A stretch of DNA of 64,000 nt from Woeseia sp. (GTDB taxonomy: Bacteria > Pseudomonadota > Gammaproteobacteria > Steroidobacterales > UBA11654). Positions 32,945 to 41,916 of this stretch are shown here, piece after piece. The stretch is from the NCBI GenBank assembly GCA_019653755.1, contig BPCL01000001.1, forward strand, positions 481,542 to 545,541. Reading direction: 5' to 3'. The first letter of the stretch is position 1. The number at the start of each line of letters is the position of its first letter. Below the pieces are notes generated by a model, which worked only from the letters and a program-made list of their open reading frames with translations, was not told the DNA's origin and did not search any database. Made by a program: the position numbers and the translations under genes.

Positions 32945-33658
32945 TTATTCTATCAGCGTTCCTACATTCTTGCCTTGGACAATTTGTAATAAAGCATTTT
33001 TTGTTGAAATATCATACACTTGGACAGGTAAGTTATTTTCTTTACACATAACGATCGAGGTTGTATCCATAACTTTTAAGCCCTTTGATATAAAATCATC
33101 ATACGAAATTTTCTCAAAATGCTCAGCTTTTTGATTAACCATAGGATCTTCAGAGAATACACCATTAACCCTTGTGGCTTTTACCAACAAATCAGCCTCT
33201 ATTTCTACAGCTCTTAGGGAAGCAGCTGAATCAGTTGTAAAATATGGATTACCAGTACCAGCAGCGAATATAGTCACTCTTCCTTTTTCGAGGTGCCTTA
33301 TAGCTCTTCTCCTAATGTAGTCTTCACATACTTCATTTACTTTTAAAGCAGACATAACTCTAGCAACAATATCTTCTCGTTCTAAAGCATCTTGAATGGC
33401 TAAAGCATTTATTATAGTCCCTAGCATGCCCATGTGATCTCCTGTAACTCTATCTATTCCAGACTCTGCCAAGCCTTCTCCTCGAAAAATATTTCCAGCT
33501 CCGATTACAATCCCAACTTGCACCCCTTTATCGGTTATTGATTTGATTTCTTTTGCAAGATAAACAAGTACCTTTGGATCTACTCCAAATTGTTGGTCAC
33601 CGAGTAGTGCTTCTCCACTCAGTTTTAATAAAATCCGTTTTATCTCTTTATTATTCAA
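32945..33658 (-). CDS. pyrH: Uridylate kinase
   Basis: Phosphorylates UMP to UDP. The 237-residue protein has [88 protein letters not shown] and the C-terminal GKNVGTLI, all UMP kinase signatures. It sits between tsf and frr. Confidence 0.97.
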   Translation of the reverse strand: MNNKEIKRILLKLSGEALLGDQQFGVDPKVLVYLAKEIKSITDKGVQVGIVIGAGNIFRGEGLAESGIDRVTGDHMGMLGTIINALAIQDALEREDIVARVMSALKVNEVCEDYIRRRAIRHLEKGRVTIFAAGTGNPYFTTDSAASLRAVEIEADLLVKATRVNGVFSEDPMVNQKAEHFEKISYDDFISKGLKVMDTTSIVMCKENNLPVQVYDISTKNALLQIVQGKNVGTLIE

Positions 33659-33667
33659 ATTAATAAT

Positions 33668-34545
33668 TTACTTGAGCGCATCGACCTGAGCTTTTACTTC
33701 ATCTGCAAAATTTACTTGATCTAACTCTATCCCTTCCCCAACTTCATACCTAATAAATGATTTGACACTGGCATCTTGATCCCTTCAGAAGTTTCTCAAC
33801 AGTAATATCAGGATCTTTAACATACTCCTGTCCCATAGAGTTAGCTGGTCAAATTGTTTTTTTAGTTTCCATCAACAATCTTATCAATTATTTCTTCTGG
33901 CTTTCCCTCTTGTTCTACTTGAACTCTAAGGATTCTAGACTCCTCCTTAATAACTTCTTCTGGTATATCAGTATTACTAATATATTCTGGCTTTGATGCT
34001 GCAACATGCATTGCTATATCTTTAGCTAATTCGACTGAATCATCATAATCTAGTAAAACTAGTGATGCTATTTTAGAGCCATGAATATATCTTCCTAAGA
34101 TTCCATCAAGATTGATTCTTCTGAATCTTCTAATAGTAATATTTTCCCCAAGTTTGGAGATTGTAAATTTTCTATATTCCTCTACGCTCTCAAAATCATC
34201 TGATTTTTGTTTATCGAGCTGTTCCATATCATCAAGATTATTATGAAGTATGAGAGAGGCTATTCTGTCTACAAATTCAGTAAATAGATTGTCTTTAGCT
34301 GCAAAGTCTGTTTCACAATTAACTTCAAGAATTACTGCATGATCTTCGTTTGACTGGATAACCACTATGCCCTGTGCAGTGGTTCTATCTGATTTGCTAT
34401 CTGCCTTACTTTGTCCTTTTTCCTTAAGAATTGTTTTAGCCTTTTCAAAGTCTCCATCAGATTCAATAAGTGCTTTCTTGCAGTCCATCATCCCAGCATT
34501 GGTGTCCTCCCTTAACTTCTTTACATCAATGGCTTTTATGGTCAT
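33668..34545 (-). CDS. tsf: Elongation factor Ts (C-terminal part broken by several frame breaks)
   Basis: Nucleotide exchange factor for EF-Tu. It begins with the N-terminal UBA-like domain VKKLREDTNAGMMDCKKALIESDGD, has ILEVNCETDFAAKD and LGENITIRRF, and the core domain MHVAASKPEYISNTDIPEEV. The first frame stops at 33862. In other frames the end continues as KLKKQFDQLTL, GQEYVKDPDITVEKLLKGS, DASVKSFIRYEVGEGIELDQ and a final VDALK with TAA at 33668-33670. At least three breaks fall in about 90 bases (33780-33870), suggesting poor sequence here. Rebuilt length is about 290 residues, normal. Confidence 0.94.
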
Positions 34546-34548
34546 AAG

Positions 34549-35586
34549 TCAGTCTGTTTTTGCTTTTTTTGTGGATTTATTAGCTTTTGCTTCAGGTTCC
34601 TCAGCTTTTGCTTCAGGTTCCTCAGCTTTTGCTTCAGGTTCCTCAGCTTTTGCTTCAGGTTCCTCAGCTTTTGCTTCAGGTTCCTCAGCTTTTGCTTCAG
34701 GTTCCTCAGCTTTTGCTTCAGGTTCCTCAGCTTTTGCTTCAGGTTCCTCAGCTTTTGCTTCAGGTTCCTCAGCTTTTGCTACTTTTTTTGTGTTCTTATT
34801 TATTACAATCTTCTTCTTACGTTTAATCTTTTTGGCAGAAATTTTACCCTCACTGTCAACCTCTACGAAGTCATCATCAATTTCTTCCAATATAGGGATT
34901 GTTTTTTTGCCTTCTAAGTAAGAGTCAATAATTATTGAAGTTATGAATTTAGCGGTTGATCTTGAGTCATCGTTAGATGCTATAAGATAGTCGATACCAT
35001 CAGGAGATGAATTTGTATCAACGACGGCAACAATAGGTATACCTAAAACAAGCGCTTCTTGGACCGCATTTTTTTCATAATTAACATCAATTATGAATAA
35101 AGCATCAGGCAGCTTTTTCATTGCTCTTATGCCGCCTAAACCTTTTTCTAATTTTTCATGTGCTCTGTTTAAAGTAAGAACTTCTTTCTTAGTTAAGCCA
35201 GAAGTATTTTCCTCTTTTAAAGCTTCTTCTAAATCCTCCATCTTTTTAATTGATTTAGAGATCGTTATGTTATTGGTGAGAGTACCTCCAAGCCATCTGT
35301 TTGAAACATATGGCATAGAACACTCAGTTCCAGCTCTTTTTATTTCGTCTTTTACCGAAGGCTTTGTTCCAACAAATAAAATTGTCCCGGATTGTGCAGC
35401 AAGGCCTTTTAAGAAAGCACATGCTTCTTTTAACTGAGGGATGGTTGTTTCTAGGTTGATAATATGGATTCCATTCCTTTCACCATAAATATATGGTTCC
35501 ATCTTTGGATTCCAATACTTGGTTTTGTGACCAAAGTGAGCGCCAGCTTCAAGCATTTGACGCATTGATAATTCTTTCATTTTCAA
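34549..35586 (-). CDS. rpsB: Small ribosomal subunit protein uS2 with a repetitive acidic tail
   Basis: Core 30S protein. Residues 1 to about 235 are normal S2: MRQMLEAGAHFGHKTKYWNPKM, FVGTKPSVKDEIKRAG, VSNRWLGGTLTNN and PIVAVVDTNSSPDGIDYLI. After that the protein extends by about 100 residues. First comes a lysine-rich stretch (KKIKRKKKIVINKNTKK), then nine copies of the heptad AEEPEAK, then a short lysine-rich end. Typical S2 is about 240 residues, so this tail is unusual. It is transcribed divergently from map and starts the long minus-strand run. ATG 35580 is an alternative start. Confidence 0.96.
   Translation of the reverse strand: MKMKELSMRQMLEAGAHFGHKTKYWNPKMEPYIYGERNGIHIINLETTIPQLKEACAFLKGLAAQSGTILFVGTKPSVKDEIKRAGTECSMPYVSNRWLGGTLTNNITISKSIKKMEDLEEALKEENTSGLTKKEVLTLNRAHEKLEKGLGGIRAMKKLPDALFIIDVNYEKNAVQEALVLGIPIVAVVDTNSSPDGIDYLIASNDDSRSTAKFITSIIIDSYLEGKKTIPILEEIDDDFVEVDSEGKISAKKIKRKKKIVINKNTKKVAKAEEPEAKAEEPEAKAEEPEAKAEEPEAKAEEPEAKAEEPEAKAEEPEAKAEEPEAKAEEPEAKANKSTKKAKTD
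34582..34780 (-). repeat. 21-bp tandem repeat, nine copies, inside rpsB
   Basis: A perfect 21-base unit (AGCTTTTGCTTCAGGTTCCTC on the plus strand is one unit plus no spacer) is repeated nine times from 34582, with a partial tenth copy ending about 34780. It encodes AEEPEAK per unit in rpsB. Because 21 is a multiple of three, all frames stay open here, which creates spurious antisense reading frames. The copies are identical at the DNA level, implying recent expansion and likely length variation. Confidence 0.95.
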
Positions 35587-35755
35587 TCCTTGTTTGGGTT
35601 AAACTCCCATAAACCCCATGCAAAACTTAGTAAAAACTTAAGCACCCATTACATGTGTCGATTTATGTTCGATTTATTTATGCAAAATTGCCGACGATTT
35701 ATAACATAATAATTATCTATCAACAATAAAAAGCTAAAAATAAAAGAATTACATA
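35587..35755. promoter_or_regulatory. Divergent promoter region between rpsB and map, including the rpsB leader
   Basis: This 169-base AT-rich gap separates the head of the long rpsB operon (minus) from map (plus). It should contain both promoters and the rpsB 5' leader, which in E. coli is the site of S2 autoregulation. A TTGCCG at 35688-35693 with TAATTA 16 bases later is a weak candidate for map. I could not pick a clear hairpin matching the known rpsB leader by eye. Confidence 0.35.
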
Positions 35756-36523
35756 ATGCCAATCAACATAAAAAATAAAGATGAACAGGAAAAAATGAGA
35801 GTAGCAGGTCAACTAGCATCCGAGGTACTCACAATGATAAGCAATCACATAAGACCAGGAGTATCAACTAAGGAGTTAGATGATATATGTAATAATTTTA
35901 TTGTTAATGAACAAAAAACTGTGCCTGCAAATGTTGGTTACAGAGGTTTTCCAGCAACAATTTGTACATCTGTAAATCATGTTGTTTGTCATGGGATACC
36001 TAATGAAAAGAAGCTAAAAAATGGTGACATAATTAACATTGATGTAACAGTAATTAAAGATGGCTTCCACGGAGACACCAGCAGAATGTTCATTGTAGGT
36101 AAACCCACGAAACAAGGCGAAAGAATTAGCCAGATTGCTTATGAATCCCTCTGTAAAGGTATTAAGGCAGTTAAACCAGGAAATAAGTTAGGTGATATCG
36201 GCTATGCAATTCAATCACATGCTGAAAAAAATTATTTTTCCATAGTCAAAGATTACTGCGGCCATGGTATAGGAGAAATTTATCATGATGAACCTCAAAT
36301 ACTTCACTATGGAACACCAGATACAGGTATAGAATTAAAAGAAGGCATGACTTTTACTATAGAGCCTATGATTAATAGTGGGAAAGCAGACGTTAGGGTC
36401 CTCTCTGATGAATGGACAGTTGTAACTAAAGATCATTCATTGTCTGCTCAATGGGAACATACTATTCTTGTTACTAAGAAGGGTTATGAGGTTCTCACTT
36501 TAGCGCCAAATGAAAGTATTTAA
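35756..36523 (+). CDS. map: Methionine aminopeptidase, type I
   Basis: Removes the initiator Met from nascent proteins. The 255-residue protein has CTSVNHVVCHGIPN, the metal ligands in NIDVTVIKDGFHGDTSRMF, the His in YCGHGIGEIYHDEPQILHY, the Glu in MTFTIEPMIN and the final WEHTILVT. No N-terminal extension is present, so it is the short type I form. It is divergent from rpsB, as in E. coli, and convergent with dsbB. Confidence 0.97.
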   Translation: MPINIKNKDEQEKMRVAGQLASEVLTMISNHIRPGVSTKELDDICNNFIVNEQKTVPANVGYRGFPATICTSVNHVVCHGIPNEKKLKNGDIINIDVTVIKDGFHGDTSRMFIVGKPTKQGERISQIAYESLCKGIKAVKPGNKLGDIGYAIQSHAEKNYFSIVKDYCGHGIGEIYHDEPQILHYGTPDTGIELKEGMTFTIEPMINSGKADVRVLSDEWTVVTKDHSLSAQWEHTILVTKKGYEVLTLAPNESI

Positions 36524-36576
36524 TCCTTAGACTTATTTACTTACTATATGAAGCAATAAAAACTGAATCAAAATAA

Positions 36577-37086
36577 CTATGACTCAGGTCCGTAATTTAT
36601 CCAGATAGCATAGGCAATCATAAATAAAGAACAAATAATCACCCAAGCAGGCATAGTGAGTGAAAGGAAAGACCAATCTACATTTGCGCATTCTCCTGAA
36701 CCATTAAAAACCATTTCAAAAACTTCATTTATGGGAAAAGTAGACATCATAAAATCTAATCCGGGACCGCAACCGGGTACCTGATCACTTGGAAGATTTT
36801 GAAGCCAGACATGTCTTGATGCGACACCAACACCAAAAGTACCAGAAATAACAAAAAGTGTTGAGGAAATAAATTTTGCTAGATTTGACTTAGGCTCAAG
36901 TAGAGAACAAGCAAGAAAGATAATACCCATTGCTATAACAGAGACACGTTGGAAGATGCATAGCGGACAGGGCTCAAGATTTAAAAAATATTGTGCAAAG
37001 AGCGCGTAGCCCATTAAACCGGAACAAAAGAGGAAGCCTAGAAAATACTTTTGCCTCCCAGATAATTGCTGTAACTGTTTTATCAA
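36577..37086 (-). CDS. dsbB: Disulfide bond formation protein DsbB
   Basis: Inner-membrane quinone-linked enzyme that reoxidises DsbA. Four hydrophobic helices are visible. The first redox pair is CPLC (Cys40 and Cys43) in LEPCPLCIFQRVSV. The second pair is Cys106 in LPSDQVPGCGPGL and Cys133 in the second periplasmic loop. Its 169 residues are normal. The start overlaps the tsaB stop by four bases (ATGA). Confidence 0.94.
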   Translation of the reverse strand: MIKQLQQLSGRQKYFLGFLFCSGLMGYALFAQYFLNLEPCPLCIFQRVSVIAMGIIFLACSLLEPKSNLAKFISSTLFVISGTFGVGVASRHVWLQNLPSDQVPGCGPGLDFMMSTFPINEVFEMVFNGSGECANVDWSFLSLTMPAWVIICSLFMIAYAIWINYGPES

Positions 37087-37751
37087 TTTGTAACCTGCTC
37101 TATCAAATAGTTAGGCTGTATATTAAACGGGTCTATAAATTCTTTCATCTCAAATCTAATCTTAGCGTAGTTAATCATTGTTCTTGCGTCAGGATACAAG
37201 TCTTCTGCGCCCTCTAAAAACATTATATTTTCCCTTGATAGAAACTCCCCATATTTCTTCCATGCGTTTCCTACTCCATAATAGTTAGTCTCTTCGAAAA
37301 CAAAGTCCTTTATCTCGATCAAGCTGTCTTTTACATTCGCTTTGATAATTTCTGACTCATCAATTTGATAAGAACCAAAAAATATTTTGTTGTTTCCCGC
37401 ATCTGTAGCTACAAGAACTCGATCTATAGAAAACTGTTTTATCGCAACTAAGGCAATGTTGGATAGACTTGAAACACTGACCACATTTTTTTCGTGTGTA
37501 TATGCCATGGCTTGAACAGCACTTGCTGCTACCCTTAGCCCTGAAAAACGTCCTGGACCTATCCCTATACTTATGAAATCTAGTTCCTTAATATTAAGTT
37601 GCGCCTCCAAAAGTAAATCGTTGATATTGCTAAATATATTCTTTGCATGATCAACACAATTATCCATTGAATATTCATAAAAAATACCATCGTTTTCACA
37701 AGCTATGGTTAAGCGTGTTGTCGATGTGTCAATGGCTAAAGATTTATTCAT
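37083..37751 (-). CDS. tsaB: tRNA t6A biosynthesis protein TsaB
   Basis: Non-catalytic partner of TsaD in making t6A37 on ANN-decoding tRNAs. It begins MNKSLAIDTSTTRLTIACENDG, has YSMDNCVDHAKNIFSNINDLL and the typical SIGIGPGRFSGLRVAASAVQAMAY segment. Its 222 residues fit. It is coupled to dsbB and divergent from the PEP carboxykinase gene, with a 104-base gap. Confidence 0.94.
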   Translation of the reverse strand: MNKSLAIDTSTTRLTIACENDGIFYEYSMDNCVDHAKNIFSNINDLLLEAQLNIKELDFISIGIGPGRFSGLRVAASAVQAMAYTHEKNVVSVSSLSNIALVAIKQFSIDRVLVATDAGNNKIFFGSYQIDESEIIKANVKDSLIEIKDFVFEETNYYGVGNAWKKYGEFLSRENIMFLEGAEDLYPDARTMINYAKIRFEMKEFIDPFNIQPNYLIEQVTN

Positions 37752-37815
37752 TTTTCTATTAGAGAATTCAAAATATCATAAAAGAATTAAATAATGACGC
37801 AAGACTAAACATAGA

Positions 37816-37821
37816 TATAAT
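37816..37821 (+). promoter_or_regulatory. Candidate -10 box of the pckG promoter
   Basis: A perfect TATAAT on the plus strand, 35 bases before the pckG ATG at 37856, in the divergent gap with tsaB. No clear -35 is visible at 16-18 bases. An AAAAGG at about 37838-37843 is the likely ribosome-binding sequence. Confidence 0.45.
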
Positions 37822-37855
37822 AACTATCTTTCAAGTAAAAGGTATTTTGAAAATT

Positions 37856-39607
37856 ATGAGCACTTCAAATCAAAAATTAGAAAACTGGGTTAATGATATT
37901 GCAAACGTGACTAATCCTGACTCTATTTATTGGTGTGATGGCACTCATGATGAATATGAGGGTTTTATCAAAGAGATGCTTAATACCGGTGATCTAATGA
38001 AGCTCAATGAAGAGAGCTTCCCTAACTGCTATCTTCATAGATCAGATCAGTCTGATGTGGCTAGAGTCGAACATCTAACCTTTATATGTACCAGTAATCA
38101 GGAAGATGCGGGACCAAATAATAATTGGATGGACCCTATAGAAGCACATAATAAATTAGATACTTTATTTGAAAATTGTATGAGTGGAAGAACCATGTAT
38201 GTTATTCCCTATTGCATGGGACCAATAGACTCAAAATTGTCTAGGTGTGGAGTAGAAATTACTGATAGCCCATATGTGGTTGCGAATATGTTTTTGATGA
38301 CAAGAATGGGGCAAAAAGCCCTAGCCAGAATAGAAAGGGAAGATAAATTCGTCAAGGGAGTTCATTCAATAGGTGATTTGGATCCAGACAAACGTTTCAT
38401 TATGCATTTCCCGGAAGAAGAAACGATCAGAAGTATTGGATCAGGTTATGGTGGGAATGCCCTACTAGGTAAAAAATGTCATGCCTTAAGAATTGCAAGC
38501 TGGCAAGCACTTAAAGAAGACTGGTTAGCTGAGCACATGCTTATAGTAGAAATTGAGAATCCGCAAGAAGAAAAGTTTTATGTTGCAGCTGCATTTCCGT
38601 CTGCCTGTGGCAAAACCAATCTAGCCATGTTAATACCTCCTGAAGGTTACGATGGATGGAAAGTAAGGACTATTGGTGATGATATTGCATGGCTTCATAT
38701 GGATGATTCTGGACAAATATGGGCAATAAATCCTGAAGCTGGTTATTTTGGTGTAGTGCCAGGAACTAACGAGGATGATAATGAAAATGCTTATCAAGCA
38801 ATCCAATCCAATGCCATTTTTACCAATGTTGGTCTTACTGATAATAATGAACCCTGGTGGGAAGGTAAAAAAGATGGAAACCCTACTATCGATTGGAAAG
38901 GCGAAACTATTAGTGCAGATAGTGGAAATGTTTTCGCGCACCCTAATTCTAGATTTACAGTCTCTGCTAAAAATAACCCCAAATATTCTAACCTTGCAGA
39001 TTCACCAAGCGGAGTCCCAATCTCTGCAATTGTTTTTGGAGGAAGAAGAAGTGAGTTAGCTCCACTTGTCTATCAATCCAAAGATTGGAATCATGGGGTT
39101 TTAGTTGGTGCAAGTGTAGGCTCAGAAACCACTGCAGCAGCTGCGGGTGAAGTTGGTATAGTAAGAAGAGATCCCATGGCAATGAAGCCTTTTTGCGGCT
39201 ATAACTTTGCTGATTATTGGACTCATTGGCTGAGCTTCTCCTCAAAGTCTGAAAGATTACCAAAGATTTTCCATGTGAATTGGTTTAGGAAAAATGATCA
39301 AGGCTTTATTTGGCCAGGATTTGGTGACAATCTGAGAGTGCTGGAATGGATTATTAAGCGCTGTCAGAATCAAGCTGATGCTATTGATACCCCAATAGGT
39401 TTTCTGCCTAAACCAGAAGATATCGATACCTCAGGACTAGATATCACTAAAGATTCTATGGAAGAATTATTCCACATTAATAAAGATCAATGGCTAGAAG
39501 AAATGGAAAGTATTAGAGAGTATTTTCTGGAATATGGTGATCGTATGCCTGAGATGCTTCTAGATGAACATAGGAAAGTCGTCAGTAAGTTGGAACAATC
39601 AGACTAA
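37856..39607 (+). CDS. pckG: Phosphoenolpyruvate carboxykinase, GTP type
   Basis: Converts oxaloacetate to PEP for gluconeogenesis. The approximately 583-residue protein has the GTP-class landmarks: YVIPYCMGPIDSKLSRCGVEITDSPYVVANM, YGGNALLGKKCHALRIAS, the kinase P-loop FPSACGKTNLAML, TIGDDIAWLH, PEAGYFGVVPGTN and the FVFGGRR-type segment FGGRRSELAPLV. Length is right for the GTP enzyme. I prefer ATG 37856 (MSTSNQKLENW) over a TTG at 37847. Its end overlaps dusA on the other strand by nine bases. Confidence 0.96.
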   Translation: MSTSNQKLENWVNDIANVTNPDSIYWCDGTHDEYEGFIKEMLNTGDLMKLNEESFPNCYLHRSDQSDVARVEHLTFICTSNQEDAGPNNNWMDPIEAHNKLDTLFENCMSGRTMYVIPYCMGPIDSKLSRCGVEITDSPYVVANMFLMTRMGQKALARIEREDKFVKGVHSIGDLDPDKRFIMHFPEEETIRSIGSGYGGNALLGKKCHALRIASWQALKEDWLAEHMLIVEIENPQEEKFYVAAAFPSACGKTNLAMLIPPEGYDGWKVRTIGDDIAWLHMDDSGQIWAINPEAGYFGVVPGTNEDDNENAYQAIQSNAIFTNVGLTDNNEPWWEGKKDGNPTIDWKGETISADSGNVFAHPNSRFTVSAKNNPKYSNLADSPSGVPISAIVFGGRRSELAPLVYQSKDWNHGVLVGASVGSETTAAAAGEVGIVRRDPMAMKPFCGYNFADYWTHWLSFSSKSERLPKIFHVNWFRKNDQGFIWPGFGDNLRVLEWIIKRCQNQADAIDTPIGFLPKPEDIDTSGLDITKDSMEELFHINKDQWLEEMESIREYFLEYGDRMPEMLLDEHRKVVSKLEQSD

Positions 39608-40576
39608 TATTTCTTCTCTATCATCCATAAAAACAAGAATCTCATTAATAAGGCTCTTTAGATCCTTTTTATGAGAAGAATTCCCCCCAATAAGGTTTCT
39701 CCATTCCTTTGCACCATTTGTGCCTTTAAATAATTGAGTCATATGACGAGTAATAAGATGAACACTTGCTCCACCCTCAGCTTCTCTTTCAATGTAATCA
39801 ATCATTTTTATCATAAAATCATATTTACTGAGTTTGGTTTTATTTTTAAAAAAATGATCTTGAACCTCAGCAAGAAAAAATGGGTTCTTGTAAGACTCTC
39901 TTCCAATCATTACTCCATCAAAAATTTTCAACTGAGATTTTATTTTCTCAATAGAGTCAATCTCTCCATTAACTTCGACTCTTAAACTACTAAAGTCATC
40001 CTTAATTTGTCTAACTCTTTGGTAATCTAGAGGTGGTATTGTCCTATTTTCCTTGGGATTTAAACCTTTGAGAATTGCCTTTCGTGCATGAATGATAAAA
40101 TGATCACAACCTGCTGAAGAGGTTTGATCTATAAAGTCATATAAAAACTCATAATCGTCATAATCATCAACACCAATTCGGCTTTTAATAGATATAGGAA
40201 GGCTAGTGACTTTTGCCAAATGTTTCACAATATCTGCAACCAACTTAGGTTGCTTCATTAATGCAACTCCGACTGAACAGTTTTGAACTCGTTCGCTGGG
40301 GCAACCTATATTGAGATTGATCTCATTGTAATTGTGTTGCTCAATAATAGTTGCTGCTCTTACAACTACATTAGGATCATTGCCTGCTATCTGTATACCA
40401 ACTTTTTTTTGGTACCCATTCTCTCTCTTTATAAAGTTATTCGAAGAATTAACTATTGCTTCAGCATGAATCATAGGTGTATAAAGCCTTACATCCTTTG
40501 CCATTAGGGAAATCATATATCTGAAATGGCGATCAGTTTGACCCATCATTGGAGCTACAGATATTCTCTTTTCCAT
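39599..40576 (-). CDS. dusA: tRNA-dihydrouridine synthase A
   Basis: FMN enzyme reducing U20/20a in tRNAs. The 325-residue protein opens ISVAPMMGQTDRHFRYMI, has VGIQIAGNDP, the catalytic Cys in INLNIGCPSERVQNCSVGVALM, the ISIKSRIGVDD strand and MIGRESYKNPF. The MMGQTDRHFR and NCSVG forms are typical of the DusA subgroup. Neighbours are the secreted gene upstream (16 bases) and pckG, convergent. Confidence 0.95.
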   Translation of the reverse strand: MEKRISVAPMMGQTDRHFRYMISLMAKDVRLYTPMIHAEAIVNSSNNFIKRENGYQKKVGIQIAGNDPNVVVRAATIIEQHNYNEINLNIGCPSERVQNCSVGVALMKQPKLVADIVKHLAKVTSLPISIKSRIGVDDYDDYEFLYDFIDQTSSAGCDHFIIHARKAILKGLNPKENRTIPPLDYQRVRQIKDDFSSLRVEVNGEIDSIEKIKSQLKIFDGVMIGRESYKNPFFLAEVQDHFFKNKTKLSKYDFMIKMIDYIEREAEGGASVHLITRHMTQLFKGTNGAKEWRNLIGGNSSHKKDLKSLINEILVFMDDREEILV

Positions 40577-40592
40577 AATTTCTTAAGTTGAT

Positions 40593-41081
40593 TTATTTAT
40601 CGCAGCCACCTGAGGAAGGTCTGTATACTGATAAAGGTTCTTCTGACTTATCTAACTCAATAAAATCAGTGTCCCAATGTTTAGCTGTTATTTGCCATCT
40701 TCGTTTCTCAGCTGCAACATATTCATCCATTTCATCATCAAAAAGTTCCATTATTAATTCTGATCTATCCAAGGGAGCTACTACTGAGTTTTGTCTCTCT
40801 GGAAATAAAAAAGAAATTGCAAATGTCCATTCTGGCTCCATGCTATGGCCATCTGGGACAAAAAGCTTATGTTCAATAATAGTGCCTTGATCTAGGGCAT
40901 ACTGCATTAATGGGTAGTGCCATTTCATATATAAATCTAGCCATTCATCCTCGTAACCACCCTCTACTAAGTAAAATGATAACCCGAAGGGTTGCATACA
41001 TTTACCTCTTCCATTATTACCTTGTGCAAAAATCGTGGAAGCAAAACAAGTCACTAAAACAATTATTATTACTCTTTTCAT
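40593..41081 (-). CDS. Secreted protein of unknown function
   Basis: A 162-residue protein I do not recognise. Residues 1-19 form a signal peptide (MKRVIIIVLVTCFASTIFAQ, cut after FAQ or AQG). The mature part is acidic and aromatic, with two tryptophan-rich stretches (DEWLDLYMKWHYPLMQYALDQG, shown here in part as WLDLYMKWHYPLMQ) and ends SSGGCDK. Two Cys occur in the mature protein, near position 28 (GKCMQPFG) and at the end, and could form a disulfide. Probably periplasmic. It precedes dusA by 16 bases but a functional link is not evident. Confidence 0.7.
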   Translation of the reverse strand: MKRVIIIVLVTCFASTIFAQGNNGRGKCMQPFGLSFYLVEGGYEDEWLDLYMKWHYPLMQYALDQGTIIEHKLFVPDGHSMEPEWTFAISFLFPERQNSVVAPLDRSELIMELFDDEMDEYVAAEKRRWQITAKHWDTDFIELDKSEEPLSVYRPSSGGCDK

Positions 41082-41178
41082 TTTTTATTTTTCCTTAATA
41101 CTCACATTCTAATAAATTATTGTAATTTTTAAATAGGTAAACTTTTATATATCTCTAAAGGTATGATAATTTTTAGGG

Positions 41179-41916
41179 GTGAGCTCTATAAAAAAAATGA
41201 TATCTCTGTGGTCAGGGCCTAGAAACATTTCCACAGCTATGATGTACAGTTTTGCCCAAAGAAATGATACTAAAGTTATTGACGAACCATTGTATGGGCA
41301 TTACCTTCGAGAGACTAATGCTGATCATCCTGGCAAAGAAGAAATTATGCAGACTCTTAATTGCGAGGGAGAATCCGTCGTCCAAGATCTGCTTACTATG
41401 AATCTTCAGGGTAGTAAAACACTTTTGTTCATGAAGCAAATGACGAAACATTTGGTTAATATAGACCTTTCTTTCTTAGAGCAGACAGAAAATATACTAC
41501 TAATAAGAGACCCTAAAGAAATGTTACCTTCTTTAGCTGAACAACTGAATGAGGTTCAACTCAGCGATACAGGTTTTGATCAGCAATATGAACTTTATAA
41601 TTTTTTGCTGTCAACTGGCAATAAACCTTTATTAATCGATGCGACTGAACTTCTTAAAAATCCAGAATATATTTTGCAAAAACTTTGTGAAAGACTGGAT
41701 ATTGAATTTACATCAACAATGTTAAGCTGGAAACCTGGAGCGAGAAAAGAAGATGGTGTTTGGGCTAAATATTGGTATAAATCTTTACATCAAACCTCTG
41801 GATTTAGAGATTACAAACCTAAATCGCATTTTCCTGAAGGGCTAGAATCGCTCTTAATGGAATGCAAACCCTATTATGAAAAACTGTATAAAGAATCACT
41901 AAAGGCTAATGGGTAA
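41179..41916 (+). CDS. Sulfotransferase-like P-loop protein
   Basis: A 245-residue protein with an N-terminal WSGPRNISTAMMYSFAQR loop, resembling the 5'-phosphosulfate-binding loop of sulfotransferase-fold proteins. IDEPLYGHYL and LLIRDPKEMLPS are typical of the second binding motif. The end is PYYEKLY. Starts possible are GTG 41179 or ATG 41197, and the latter gives MISLWSGPRN, the commoner form. It overlaps the following class IV aminotransferase gene by eight bases. Plants carry related sequences fused to an aminotransferase, so a joint function is likely; substrate is unknown. Confidence 0.78.
   Translation: MSSIKKMISLWSGPRNISTAMMYSFAQRNDTKVIDEPLYGHYLRETNADHPGKEEIMQTLNCEGESVVQDLLTMNLQGSKTLLFMKQMTKHLVNIDLSFLEQTENILLIRDPKEMLPSLAEQLNEVQLSDTGFDQQYELYNFLLSTGNKPLLIDATELLKNPEYILQKLCERLDIEFTSTMLSWKPGARKEDGVWAKYWYKSLHQTSGFRDYKPKSHFPEGLESLLMECKPYYEKLYKESLKANG

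Noticed and set aside
34582..34780. Repeat block as a CRISPR array.
   Set aside because: There are no spacers; the 21-base units are directly adjacent and encode part of rpsB.
34367..34921. Plus-strand reading frames across the rpsB tail and the start of tsf, including a long repeated SAFASG-like frame and an LLQVPQ repeat frame.
   Set aside because: They are antisense to rpsB and stay open only because the 21-bp repeat is a multiple of three in every frame.
38630..39263. Open frames on both strands inside pckG.
   Set aside because: They overlap a complete, well-conserved PEP carboxykinase and show no domain or signal of their own.
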